Part shown: positions 38,733 through 50,783 of the stretch, in pieces | How the letters are laid out: the number at the start of each line of letters is the position of its first letter | Position numbering within the stretch: the first letter of the stretch is position 1 | Source of the DNA: Phascolomyces articulosus | Lineage: Eukaryota > Mucoromycota > Mucoromycetes > Mucorales > Lichtheimiaceae | Direction: 5' to 3' | DNA: 64,000 nt | Assembly (NCBI GenBank): GCA_025677815.1 | Contig: JAIXMP010000038.1 | Span: 62,001 to 126,000 of the forward strand | Notes under the pieces: model-generated | The model's database searches: none | Seen by the model: the letters and a program-made list of their open reading frames with translations, nothing else | What the model was told of the DNA's origin: nothing | Position numbers and translations under genes: made by a program

Positions 38733-38764
<32 letters not shown>
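38733..38764. repeat. poly(A) run of about 32 nt
   Basis: An uninterrupted A tract on the plus strand, followed by GAGG. No coding or target-site duplication was seen beside it, so a retroposon tail cannot be claimed. Confidence 0.9.
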
Positions 38765-38768
<4 letters not shown>

Positions 38769-41700
38769 TATGATGATGATGAATGATTTTATGTGACAAT
38801 GGTGATTCAATTCTGTGTTGTAGAACAATTACTAATTGAGTCTCGCTCCCCAACAACGAACTTCTTTGTTCATTATTATTTACTATACAAAAATGATTCC
38901 CTTGTTACTCTATCTTATTATATTACTAAACAGTTTTTTTTTGATAACTACTGAAATGCAAATAAGTAAATGTTGACGACAATGAAGGAAGAAGAAGATG
39001 GGGGATGCGCCACCCACACAATGTGAAAACCAAGAGAAAAAAAAGGAAATGTCATTACAGTTAGGGAAAATATCATGTGTGGTCCATCATCGTCGTGTCG
39101 CATCTTATCTATCTTATAATAATCCATTTAAAAAAAAATAAAAATTTGTTTGTTTTTTGCCATCATTTTGCTGACTGGCAACGTACAAAAAAGAAAAGAG
39201 GGAGAACTTTTATTCCCTTTGAAATACTACCCTTAGAGTAGTTTTATCAGCTGATAATAAGTAAAAAAAAAAAAAAATAGAGTCCATTGAAAGAACCCGG
39301 TCCTCAACTCATCACCCCAAATAGAATCACCCTTCAATGTTGCATTAAATACCAATCTTTACTGTTTTCTTCTTATGACATTGGATTTGAACCCAATGTA
39401 TGGGGGAGGGGGGGAGGGGAGGGGAAAGGAAAGAACGTTTATAGAATTTATTGTTTTTCTAAAACTTACTCATCACCTATTATATATATGAATGATTCAC
39501 CATGAACAAAAATTCCTCTAAACAACTAAGTTGAAAATTCATATAATAAAATCGTTTCTGCTTTATGATATCGGTATATCGCATAAACGTTGTGTTGGGC
39601 TAATATTATAATTCATCTATAAATTGCCAAGAAATATGTCATTTTTTTTTTGTTTCACATAAATTAAATAATAAGGTGGTGGAGGTGATAATAGTTTCAT
39701 CAATGATGACGATGATGATGATGCAGGGACCTGTTGTACAAAATCATTGTCATATTGTCAAGTTGAAAACTATATAATTATTTAAATTCTTCATGGCCGA
39801 TGGATGGATGAATTCGATATATATTGATAATAAAAAAAAACATGCTTTACTGATGTATGTTGTAATGGCACACACTCCCCCACCTTTTTTTTAACACGGA
39901 CGAGGGTTGATGTGGTAATACAAAATATCAATCATCATTTACTATTGTCTATCTTTTTTTTTTCTGATAAAATGATAAGGAGGTTGATGTAACCTTACAT
40001 TCAAAAAAAAAAATGAAGGGTTATAAAAAAAAGTATAGTTTACTTTTTTTCTTGGTCATTGTCGTTGGATGATGATAAATTATCATTTTATTGTTGGTCC
40101 TACGTATACGCGTATTTTCCCCAAATTTACTTATCTCTTTTCTCCTGTCATTCAATGTACTCATATTGATTGTTACTAAACATCTGGACCCATCTAATCC
40201 ATTTTCTATTATGATGATGACTATTTATTGATTTGCTAAAGATTTCAATTGTCTAGATCTCAATTTTTTATTCCACAAAATAATGATAAAAAAAGGCTGA
40301 GTAGTAGTTTTTCATCAGTTTGAGGATAGGTAGAAACTTCGCCCCATCCAACAGGATGGCTCTGGCTTCCGACATATCAACAGGTTTTGGTTTTCTGGGC
40401 TAATGATGAAGTCTATATATAATAAAAAAAAAATAGAACTCTATACCATAGTATCTATTGGCGCACTCTATTACCGAAGCTTTTAGAAAAAAAGTTTTTT
40501 CTTCTTCTTCTTCTTCTTCTTCTCCCTTCCTTTTTTATTTGACTACAGGAATGTTTTTTGAAAAAGTAAATGTCAACTACTTTTCGTTTTTTTTCATGGT
40601 AGTAGCAACGAAATTATACTCTGTAAGGAAATGAGGGGGGTCTGTATAGAAAGAAGATGGTTGGTATAATTACTCTGTTTATATTTGTATCCCATTTTTC
40701 TTTCCGTCTATCACATCTATGATTTGATTGTTTTTAGATATATATGTGAATCCATTCAACCAATATTAATAATGAAGCGCGGGTGGAACAAGTGAAAATG
40801 ATGTTGTCAATCATGCAATTTTTTTTTCTCTCCCATAAATAGCACCCATATTTGTTTTGAATTATACCATTATGCAACATGTTCCACCATATCCACCCCG
40901 CTTTTTCCGTTCCTTGATGGAAATTCTTTTCCATCCCGCCTTCCGAGTTGGCAATACTACTCTATTTAGAAATGGCATTTCTTCATCTCAATGGGTTAAA
41001 GTTTATTGGTAGTAAAAAACATAATAATCATTGAATGGGTTTATAGTTAATGATACTCTATTGTCATTGTTGATTCATTTTCCCTTCTTCCCCCCCCCCT
41101 GCAATTTATTCTAATAAGGTGTAATGATATATGCACTCTATATATCTGTTAATGAAGAATGTATAAGGTATTATTATTATGTTACAAAAATGGATTGTTC
41201 TTTTGTCCGTTGCTTCTTTTGGTCCTAATTCTATTTTTTTTTATTTACATATACGTAGTAAATTGTCATATAATTGCTGTTAGCAATGGTGATTGAAAAC
41301 AATGCCAGTAGTTGGTGATAGTAAACCTTATTTTAATATGGTACTATTAAAATAGACATCATGAGCAAAATTCTTGAAAAGAAAGTAGCTTCCTCTTTAT
41401 GAAATATTCTTTTTACGTGAACATTTCATGTTTGTTGGTTTGTAGGATTAAAGAAAATAGTGAAAATGAACATCATCCTTTAAATGTTATTACAAGACAT
41501 TGTGTATGTTTTTTACACTTTAAATAGAATCAAATGGTACCTTTGTGGCACTTGTCAATAACAAAAAAAAAGAATGTTTTGTTCCTTGATGAAATAATGG
41601 TTCTATTATTATTATTTTCAGATCAAGAATAATCCGACCGCAAATATGTGGTTTTTCGGTCATACAGAATTAGATTCCGTGAGGAGGAAAAGGGCTTTTT

Positions 41701-42176
41701 TTGGTTATTAATAGAATATAAGGTACAAAACTTGATTCCACACACATACCATTTTCTTGAATTAAGGTTTTGAATGCATATTTCATAAAAAAAATAGAAG
41801 ATATGTTAGGTAATGGTAAATATAATAATATAGTTTATGGTAAGCATTTTCGTATAAGGTGCCGGTGTGAAAAATATATAGAAACTTTCAAATAGAGTAG
41901 GTTTTCTTTTATTTCCTTGAAGAGTATTTAATGGTCCTATATACCATAGGATTGAGAAGAATGATATATTTTTACTTTTTGTGATTCATTGTTGATGCGA
42001 TGAAGAAATGATACAAATCATTTTAATATACTAAGAGGATATTTTTCTTCTAATACAGACATGCATACATTATGTAATGCTTTTTTTATATACATTGACA
42101 TTCTATCAAGTAATACATAATAGGGTTGATTAGGTACATCATCTAACCCAATAAAATAAAAAAAAATTACTAGTGG

Positions 42177-42235
42177 CAACAGTAAATTAAGGAACAGGGA
42201 CGAGCACTATCCCAGGCCAAGGTAGATAAACAGCT
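42177..42235 (+). repeat. fragment of a dispersed relic family (copy 3)
   Basis: About 54 nt align with 48284-48337 at roughly 83% identity without gaps, both on the plus strand. In the coding frame both read I-K-E-Q, four bases of variation, then A-L-S-Q-A-(K/E)-V, preceded by the same in-frame TAA. It shows that at least one more copy of the family at 46.2 and 48 kb was inserted here and has mostly eroded. Confidence 0.75.
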
Positions 42236-42710
42236 CCTGGTGCTTGGTATTATAAATATAATTGATTAATGGTGAATTCAGTCGAATATGCCTATCGGAT
42301 TATCAGTCCCTTTTCTTTACATCAATCCAACAGTATGTAGCGTATCTTTTTCGTTCAACGTAATAAATCTACAAGTCTATTCAAACATGCTCCTATTTCC
42401 AGGGTTGCAAGAAGAATCTTAATAGTGTATAAAGGAAACACTTTTGTTCGGGTTGTCTTTAATTTTTTTTAAAACGGACCGTCTATATGATTGACAAGCA
42501 ATAGCGTTTTTTTATTTAAGACTTAGTAGTAAGAAAAAAAACCTTATTTCCACGACAATATCAAACACTTTAAAGCTACTATGTTTTTTTTAAAAAAAAA
42601 GTTTATGTTTTATTAAAAAGAAGAAGAAATTCTTCCTACCCCTCGGTTGTTTGAGTAAATAACCGAACCCTGTCAACAGGATGTTGACTAAGTGTAAGTG
42701 TACTTCAAAA

Positions 42711-42900
42711 ATAAATAACTTGAATAACTTGACTACCTTGAATGGCTCTTGAATGTCGTGAATGGCTTGAGTATCAGGAATGACTTGAATGTCGTGAATG
42801 ACTTGAATATCATGTATAACTTGAAAGACATGAAGTAATTGAGAACGTGAAAGAATTGATGACGTAAAAGAACTGAATGGCTTGAATGGTAAGTATCACC
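42711..42900 (+). repeat. degenerate minisatellite, ACTTGAATg-type unit
   Basis: A string of imperfect units of about 9-18 nt, built on TTGAAT, GACTTGAAT and GTCGTGAATG, runs across this stretch (for example GAATGTCGTGAATGGCTTGA, repeated with changes). Units differ in length and sequence, so the array is old. Confidence 0.75.
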
Positions 42901-42984
42901 TTGATTCACAAAAAGAATACAATTGTGCCATCATTTATGGATTACGACTGATTTTTCATACTAGTTCAGAAAACTAAACAGCCA

Positions 42985-43210
42985 TTGATTGCACCAAAAA
43001 AGGACTTGAACCAAACAGGTATGATAAATACTTCAACAAGAATGACTTGAATCAAAAGAGGGTTTGGTGCCTCTTTTGCCAATTATTACAACTGGGTTCA
43101 GAAAAACTAATCCCTTCAACGGCTTCACCAAGAGGGAAACTGAACCAAAAATGGGGAATTGTACCAAAAGGGACTTAACCAGAGGGGAACTTGAACCAGA
43201 AGGGTACAGA
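42985..43210 (+). repeat. degenerate repeat array, gACTTGAACCAaa / AGAGGGAAc-type unit
   Basis: Imperfect copies of GGACTTGAACCA, GACTTGAATCA, GAAACTGAACCA, GGGACTTAACCA and GGAACTTGAACCA recur about every 15-60 nt, mixed with AAGAGGG/AAAAGGG spacers. It may be a continuation of the array ending near 42900, with a diverged unit. Confidence 0.65.
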
Positions 43211-43440
43211 TTACCAGACACGCTCATCTTGTTTTACACGTTTGAAGCGTGTTAGGATGCTAAGATTTAAAGGAAAAAAAAAGAATAAAAAGTTTTATTC
43301 ATTAAATAATAAACACATTGCTCTGTTATTAATACTTTTATTGTCTTTCACACAAAAAAGATATTAATTTCAATAAATAAAATTAGAACATTGTTTTTTG
43401 TTTAAAATGTTAATTTTACATAATTTGCAAAATAAGAAGC

Positions 43441-43832
43441 GAGTTCATGGTGTGGCAAAGGATAGAAGTGAACATTTTAGCGGTCAGAACTAACGCCATG
43501 CTGACCAGCGAGGGTAATAGTAGAAAAATGAAAGCGCTGACCCATTAGATTAAAGAATCTATTGGGAAAAAACGCCAACGCAATGTACACCCCAGGAACA
43601 TCTCAAAAGGGCACAAACTTTGTGGCCATATGAATGTACATTACTCGGATATTCAGAAATGAAAGGGTCGTGATACATTTACAGGAGGACCAAGTTGTGC
43701 CTTCCTCAAGCAATGCGTGAACGAGCACTTCCTTCGATCCTAAGGGTTAAAACTAAAGGAGCAAAACCACCTCCAAAAAATGGGTCTCTTTTTATTATCA
43801 CGTTTTTCACTGCCAGCCAATCAGATGGCACA
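43441..43832 (+). pseudogene. stop-containing coding relic of unknown family
   Basis: One frame runs about 130 codons with four stops (around 43546, 43657, 43741 and 43834) yet reads as normal protein between them: RTNAMLTSEGNSRKMKAL, KKRQRNVHPRNISKGHKLCG, and GGPSCAFLKQCVNEHFLRS. Codon use and amino-acid balance differ from the AT-rich noise around it, and the local GC content is higher. It is probably the remains of a transposon ORF or duplicated gene. I do not recognise the family. Confidence 0.45.
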
Positions 43833-46239
43833 CTAGAAAAATTAAATACCGCTATTTTGGGTCAGGTATATAAATATGCATGAATTAAAAGCATCATGTT
43901 TAAAAGTCATTCCTTGAATATAAAGGCATGGGATGGTGTTGTCATTATGAATGGCTAAACACAATAATCTTGTTAGAAGACTATATTTTTACTCTAGTAT
44001 GTTAAGAATTCTTATTAGTGTTTTGTCATAAGTTTTCATACCTTTATTATCGGAAGACGTATATTACTACTGCTTCACCATTGCCTTTCTGGGTATTACA
44101 GTAATCCAACAGTCCTGTATCAAGTCCTCATTATGATAACCATTACATTTTTTTTCTTACAGAAGCAATTTACACGCTTTTTAATTATTAGCAAAATGAC
44201 TACAAATTATGTTGTTATCATCAATGACAACAAGATCAATGGTCATGAATAATAATAATATGGAAAGGCTGGTGTCTCTCATGTAGAGGAGAAACGTTTT
44301 TTTCGCTTCCACAATTTTTTTATAATGATAGACATGCTTCACCTTTGCCATGATAGAACAAGATTAATATCCATTTTTTTTCAAGGTATTTAATGGATAA
44401 TCAAGTGATCTCATTGAGAAGAAAACTACTACATACTATTATTATAAAAGGAGCAAGCACTACTACGTAGGTAGCTAAAGCAGTTTTTTTTTTAATATTA
44501 AAATATATAGAGTTGTCAGCCTTGTTTATAAAACTAATCCTTCCTATATTTTGGAAACATTTGCGTTGAAATATAAACAGATTTCGCAAAATGGAAAGAA
44601 TACAACTCTTTAGAATACATATGCTTCTTCAACGTGCTGTTCAAGTAGATACATAAATGAAATGGCCGAATTTTTTACAATCTGCCTGATATATAGGGTC
44701 GAAGTAAGTAGAAAGTCTCATCACTTTCTTGTTGTCATGAAATAGTTTTGATCAAGTACGATCATTCATTCTTTTTTTTTTTTTTTTTTTTTTACATGTT
44801 GTAAAAGGATAACCTGGCAGGTGATCTGTCTATTGGTGAATATTTATACAATAATTATAACAATGAAAGTAAAAGAAATAACAGCTACATTAACAACTTT
44901 TATCGAATGTATAGTCCATTGCATTAGTCAAACGTAGATTGAAAGGGTTGAAGACCCACATCCTCTATAATATCAGTGGTTAATAAAAATATCCGTGATA
45001 CAATCGACAGGTAAATAAATGTGTTTGATTTTTGTACAACGTTATACACTTAGTATATTTATTGCTATATCCATTACTTAGATATATAAATGCACACATT
45101 CAATTATACTATTGGTGTGGTGGCAAGTAAGATGTGGCGATCACTGGTAGTAATGAAATATCATTGACTGCAAACGCTAAGTCATTTGATAATATTAACA
45201 TCTAAATATGGAACAACATATCCTGGTGAAAAATTAAGTATACAAGATATGAAAAATGAAGAAGTGGTATGTAAAATATGTTTTTCATTATTATTATTAC
45301 GATTATTATCATTTCCCTTTGTGGTTATTGATACCTTATGAATTACTATAGTGGTTTGGTAAAAAAAAAAAAACACCAAAACAAAACAAAACAAAACCTT
45401 TCACTATTTCTGGAAAACTACAAAAAAAAAGCCATCCAAGAAAACAACAACCAAGAAAAGAATACTTCAGCTATGAAAGCATTGTAAGTATAATATTCTT
45501 TTTTATGGTTAATTTGAAAAAAAAAAAAAAAAAGAAAGGCGGAAAAAAGAAGTGAAAGAGGATATTACACTATGAATGCTAACATTGCTCAAGGAGCCTT
45601 ATTTACGTATTCTTGTTCCAAAATGAAAAAAAAAAAAAAAACGTTTTAAGCTCTTTAAATGTTTCGTTGGATCATGATAGTTTCCACCCATCTGTACCAA
45701 CTGTAAATCAGGCTTGGAGACTTTTCGCCATAACTTAGCGTGATTTCATCCAAAATGAACATGCTATGGATAAAAAAAAATCAGCTCGTCGAGTAGATTC
45801 GAATAATGCAACTTTGAGCTTTCTACGTTGAAAATACTAAAAGTTACCTTATTTAGGTACGATTTCCTTATTTGAACGTTCGCGAAACGTGATATTTTCT
45901 CTTTATCAAAAACTCTTGTTTGGAAAAGGTTCTTAAATTTATTATAAAAGAACAAGTAACAAATAGATGAAATGGATATACAGGTACCAGGGATGATTGT
46001 ATATTTGAAATATCTTATTAAGTTTCTTTATATATTATGACACGTTTTCTTTTTTTCTCCCCCCCTCTTTTGAAGTGTAGTAAAGTTGGGGAGGTAATGT
46101 ATCTTATTATGATTATTCTTTTGTCACTGTGATTACTTCCATCATGTTACTATTCCTGTTGACAGTTTTTTTTTTCACTAGTATAATACATAGTTACTAC
46201 AAAGGGATCATAATATCTAGGAAGTACGGTCTCTTCTCA

Positions 46240-46940
46240 ACAAGTATAACGATGTGTCAATCAAAAAAAAATGACGAATACTTATTCGCATTAGTATCAT
46301 CACTCAGTGCTTGTGCCTTTAAGTCCAGTGATGTTAAGGATGATACCCTGGTCCATACCTATACCCATGTTCCCCTCCACTCAATTTTTATTGATAATTC
46401 TTCACTTGGGCACAAATGGTAGGTTTATATTTTTTTTATCTTAATTAACGTTTATAATGATTAAAAACCACTAAAAAATCATTATATCACTTTTAAAGGG
46501 CAAATTCTCTATTAGAATCTACAAGAAACACATCAAAACTTCTTTTCCCGAACTTTACATCATATTATGTGGGGTTTTGGACATATATTTGATTTATTCG
46601 TTGTCAAAGTAAAGCGTCCAGGATCAAATATTTCCGATATGTATAAACTAGAGGGAAATGATGAAAAAGATGTTGAATGAATTGGTCGCGTTGGGTGTTG
46701 CCCAACCGTGTGTTTGCAGTATGATCCTCGAGAATTACATATGCAAAACATACCGAATGGACCTATAAGCAAAACACACTTATGTAATGGTTGAATTATC
46801 CGAATCACAAATCCCAAATGGATCATATGAAATATCCTGTATTGATATAATTATCCAAAGTTTGTGGCAAATCAAAGTAACACATTTAGCTATTTCTTTT
46901 TTCGGTCGATATACCCACACTTTTTTCCTGCTGCCCTGCA
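46240..46940 (+). pseudogene. decayed member of a dispersed protein family (copy 1), with intron
   Basis: A first coding block ends at 46418 with DDTLVHTYTHVPLHSIF...HK and a phase-2 donor (TG|gtaggt). An intron of 80 nt follows. The next block from 46499 completes the Trp and continues ANSLLESTRNTSKLLFPNF, then YYVGFWTYI before a stop. After that the frame shifts: VKVKRPGSNIS.MYKL and related words are found in other frames, homologous to copy 2 at about 48000-48280. The end (IIIQSLWQ) matches IIQSLCQ of copy 2. At least two frameshifts and several stops show that it is dead. In copy 2 the VEVKR segment could be the E-x-K of a PD-(D/E)XK nuclease fold, but that is speculative. Confidence 0.55.
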
Positions 46941-47939
46941 GGTTTTTCAGAACTGATCCTTGTGAACTTACGAGAACAAGAAGCTGCAATCAGCGTGTTG
47001 CTCAATTTATTTCGTCCTTAAACTTTATAATTTCAACGTAACAACATTCCCTCCCAAAAAAAAAAACTCCACGCCACACAAAATAACGATCACAGTAATG
47101 GCACTCTCTCCCAAAAATACTCATACTATACCAAACTGTATCTACATAACTCACTTTTTTTTGACACATACCTATTTCTTTGAACATCTTAAAAAAAACA
47201 CTATAAATATACTCTCTACTGTACAGCTTCTTATATTCTGTATCACATTGTATGATACTACTCATATTATAAAATAACGAATTATTTTTGTCCACTTATT
47301 GGTAAAACAATATTGGATATTTGACATTTTTTTCAAATCGTGATTAAGTGACGTGAGATCATTTTTTCATATGAGGAGCAACTGAAGATGGGATAGTAAC
47401 CGTCATCATTATCATCATCTTTCCTATTTCAGTTCATATAATATGTGTGTATAATATATACTTGAAGAGAGTTATCGATTGCAAAAGATAGTAATATATT
47501 GAGTAGTAGTAATTGGCATGTTCATAATGAAATATGTCATTTTAAAGAACTATACACTCTTTTTGCTGTAGTTAATTCTTATTATTGAGTAGTGTTTTGT
47601 TATAGTTTCCTATATAAGTTCATTTAAACTCATTACAGACTATGCAGGGACTCATTCAAGTTAACCCTTGACTTTGGGCTCTAAACTTGTTGCAAGAGAT
47701 CTTGCGTGAATTTGAAACCCATTCCAGTCACCGTTTTCCAGTAAAATCAGTGATAAAAACACAGAGCGTAATACGTAATATTATACTTGGTTTCTTCATA
47801 GAAATGGCTTTACATACATTAAGCCAAAAAAGGTAAGCCTATCATATTTCTATCTTGGTTCTCTCTCTATCTTATCAATAATGATTATCGATTACAATCC
47901 CACTAATAAATGAAATGTATATCATTTTTTAGAAAAGGG

Positions 47940-48440
47940 TAAATTGATTGCAAGCACCAACGTGATGGAACATATCGTCGAAGGCTCTTTTCCCCAATTT
48001 TACAGTGTATTATAAAAATCTAGGCCGCAATTATAATCTATGTATGGTGGAAGTAAAGCGCTCGGAAGCAAATATTTTAGCTCTATATAAGCTTGGGAGG
48101 GAGATAATAAAAATGCTAAATGAATTGATGATATTGGACGTTATCCAACCATATATTTGCAATATGACTGTCGAAGGCTATCTATGCAAGACATATCGAA
48201 TGGGCCCCGAATCAAAACATATTCATACTGTGATCGAACTATTCAAATCAAGAATATCTAACGGATTGTATGAAGAGGTATAACAGTAAATTAAGGAACA
48301 GAAAGGAGCACTGTCGCAAGCCGAGGTAGAGGAACAGGTAGAGATATATCTAAAAATGAAGTCTCATATCTCGACATGATAATACAAAGTTTATGTCAAA
48401 GGAAGTAACATTATAATTCAATTTAGAAAAAATATATCAA
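47940..48440 (+). pseudogene. decayed member of a dispersed protein family (copy 2)
   Basis: The stretch 48005-48283 is open for 92 codons: YYKNLGRNYNLCMVEVKRSE, then LYKLGREIIKMLNELMIL, YICNMTVEGYLCKTYRMGP and HTVIELFKSRISNGLY. Upstream LFPNF in the same frame matches LLFPNF of copy 1, but a stop precedes it. Downstream of two stops the frame resumes as IKEQKGALSQAEVEEQVEIY, matching copy 3, and then IIQSLCQ, matching copy 1. This copy is the best preserved and defines the order of conserved blocks. No start codon, intact N-terminus or full reading frame was found. Related hypothetical proteins are, to my knowledge, frequent in Mucorales genomes. Confidence 0.55.
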
Positions 48441-50783
48441 GAAACTAATTTAATGCTTCAGGTAAAGTAGTGATTGTTGTGACGTAGTAAATAAAAAATG
48501 AGATGACAAGGCAGTTACATCAACTTATCAAGTTAGATTAATTGAACTCAGAAACTTCTTGTAATGGGGTTGAACCCATCAGATAATTATCCCAGTTCTT
48601 CACCTTGTATTTATACTCTATAGACCAAGTACTGTGAAAGAAGAAGAAAATTTATACTAATAACCCATCCAAAGTCGGGAAAATAAAAAAAAAGAGTTGT
48701 GATGCCAACAAAAATCTATTAGTTTGTTCTAATCCGTAATCCATGTTGATTTTGCGTTATGGCATGATTTATCAAGGGTCGTTTTTTTTTTTTTTTTTTT
48801 TTTGCTGATCATTACTTCATAAAGAATTTCAGGAAGAAATCGCCTTACTCGGTGCCCATCTTTAACAAACCATTGTCCGTGTGGTAAAAAAGTTCGCTTT
48901 ACTTTCTAGATATGTTCTAGGTCATATATGATACTATATCAAATTGCAAGACCCATAGCGGGTACTTATTCCTTCTAGTCGTTTTATTCCGCTCTTCTTT
49001 TTCTTTATAATAATATTTTATTTGGCCAATCGAAATGTCAACATGTGGTATGCCAAATAAAGAAACTGTCTAAATTGTATTTGGAAATGGAAATACATAC
49101 TAAGCTCGTTCTTTTTTTTTAAAAAAAAAAAGAGATCTAGTTTCCGATGAATAATGAGATATAATAAAAGTATATACATACTATACATCCGGTCATTTTT
49201 ATTAAAAAGGAATAATGGGTTTGAGAATCCGTCATCCATTGAAGGCAATAATTTGTATATTTCATATAAATGTTATTGTTTTTCAAAAACAATAACAAAA
49301 AGATGTACCTATAGCTATTTATACATTAGAATCTGTAATATATATAAAAAGAAAACTAAATCGTACGATTTATCTACTTGAATCGAATAAGGAATGAGGA
49401 TCTACTTCTTCTTCATGTGTCTAGAGATGGAGGTATAATTATTTTATTTATAAATAATAATGAACCCTGGCCTTTTTTTTTTATTTATACAAGTCATTAT
49501 AATAAGACGACTGAAAGATGATGGTTTTGTGTTACTTTTGATCAATCGAAAATCGTAACAGCGTGGAATAGTCCAATAATGTCAATTTTTAAAAATGGGT
49601 GGGTGGGTGGTCGAATGTTGGAAGGGCTCGACTTTAGAATATCAAGTTGTCATTTTATATTATATATTTGAAATCCTGGGAACCCCCACCCATGTTTCAT
49701 AACTAACAATTAACCACTGTGTAAAAAGTGCAACCAAGTTACACAAAAGTATATAAACACTTTCGTAGAGTGGCGCTACATATACTCTACTTTTTATATA
49801 TAATATCTTATGGTATAATCATGGCGATTAGATATACATATATATATACGTGCATATAGAACCAATAAAGGATGGCGTTGGTTTATTTAATAATTATATC
49901 CTTTTTAATGATATATAGAATTTGAAAAAGAGGTAGTAGTAGAGGTTGTGGAGAAGAGCCAATCATTGATGGATTGAAATGATGATGACAGATGATTAAT
50001 ATAAAAAATTCCTTTATCTATCATCCTTTATTATTATTATAATTAGTTCAGATTAATATACTAATAAGTACTATCGGCATAAAATAAGGTAGAATGAATT
50101 TTTAAAGTTTGTTTTCTCCACTCTACTTGTTAGAAGAATCATATGTGAAAATATAAAGTAATAACTATAATAATCTGACCATGAAATTATAAACGCCAAG
50201 AGGGTTGGTGGATGGATAGATAACAAGAATCCATCCATCGTATTAATTTCTTACTTCATCCTCCTCCTTTATTACTTCTTGGAATCCATTTGTTTCATTC
50301 TCATTTTCCCTTTTAATAACTGACATAATTAATTGTAGTAATTTAAATTGAAACAAGGACTAAAACAAGTGGGGTTTCATATTCAGTTATTATAACTTAA
50401 TTGTCACTTTTTTTTTACTCGTGTCACACATAATGTTACACTCCGAAAAAGTGCTGTGTACATAGGTATTACAACTCATGCAGATAAAAATCCATTCTAA
50501 CCTCACACAAGGTGTGCGTGTGCCCTAAACATAACATCACACAGAAACACCTATTTATTTAACAATCATCAACAACATATACTTTTTATACATAAGCAGA
50601 AGATTACGTGACGACGGTTTTTCATTTTTGCCCAAGAATCCCTTTTTCTCTCACTTTTTCTTTCCTTTCCTTTTCTTTCCCCCTTTCTTTTTTTCTTTTA
50701 CTTCTTTTCCCCTTTCTTTTTTTTAAAAACTTTATTTTTCTTATATATATTATCATATTATATTAAAAAAAAAGAACAGAACA
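48441..50783. other. intergenic region, no supported gene
   Basis: AT-rich DNA with T runs (about 48782-48803), a GTGG repeat (about 49598-49611) and AGT repeats. The final 200 nt are strongly pyrimidine-rich and are the probable promoter and 5' leader of the Rho GEF gene. ORFs here are short and biased. Confidence 0.4.

Larger units (their letters stand above)
35156..46239. other. 11-kb gene desert with repeats and coding relics
   Basis: No intact gene was found. The part 35.2-42 kb is AT-rich with many microsatellites (GTA near 37428, TTC near 40500, GATGAT near 39708), long A runs, and ORFs that are short and biased. The 42.1-43.9 kb part contains a relic-family fragment, a degenerate minisatellite and a stop-riddled coding relic (separate entries). 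The 44-46.2 kb part has T and A runs and an AAAAC repeat (about 45376-45400) but nothing that can be assigned. The first few hundred bases after 35155 are the promoter of the WWE-like gene. Confidence 0.45.

Noticed and set aside
38733..38764. Long poly(A) as a retroposon tail
   Set aside because: No upstream element body, no target-site duplication; similar A/T runs are common throughout the window.
39370..39400. Minus-strand GGTTCAAATCC resembling a tRNA B-box
   Set aside because: The surrounding sequence does not form a T-arm of correct size, and no A-box, anticodon arm or acceptor stem could be built.
48560..48600. Minus-strand GGTTCAACCCC resembling a tRNA B-box
   Set aside because: The stem closes only with a 6-nt loop and no other tRNA arm was found.
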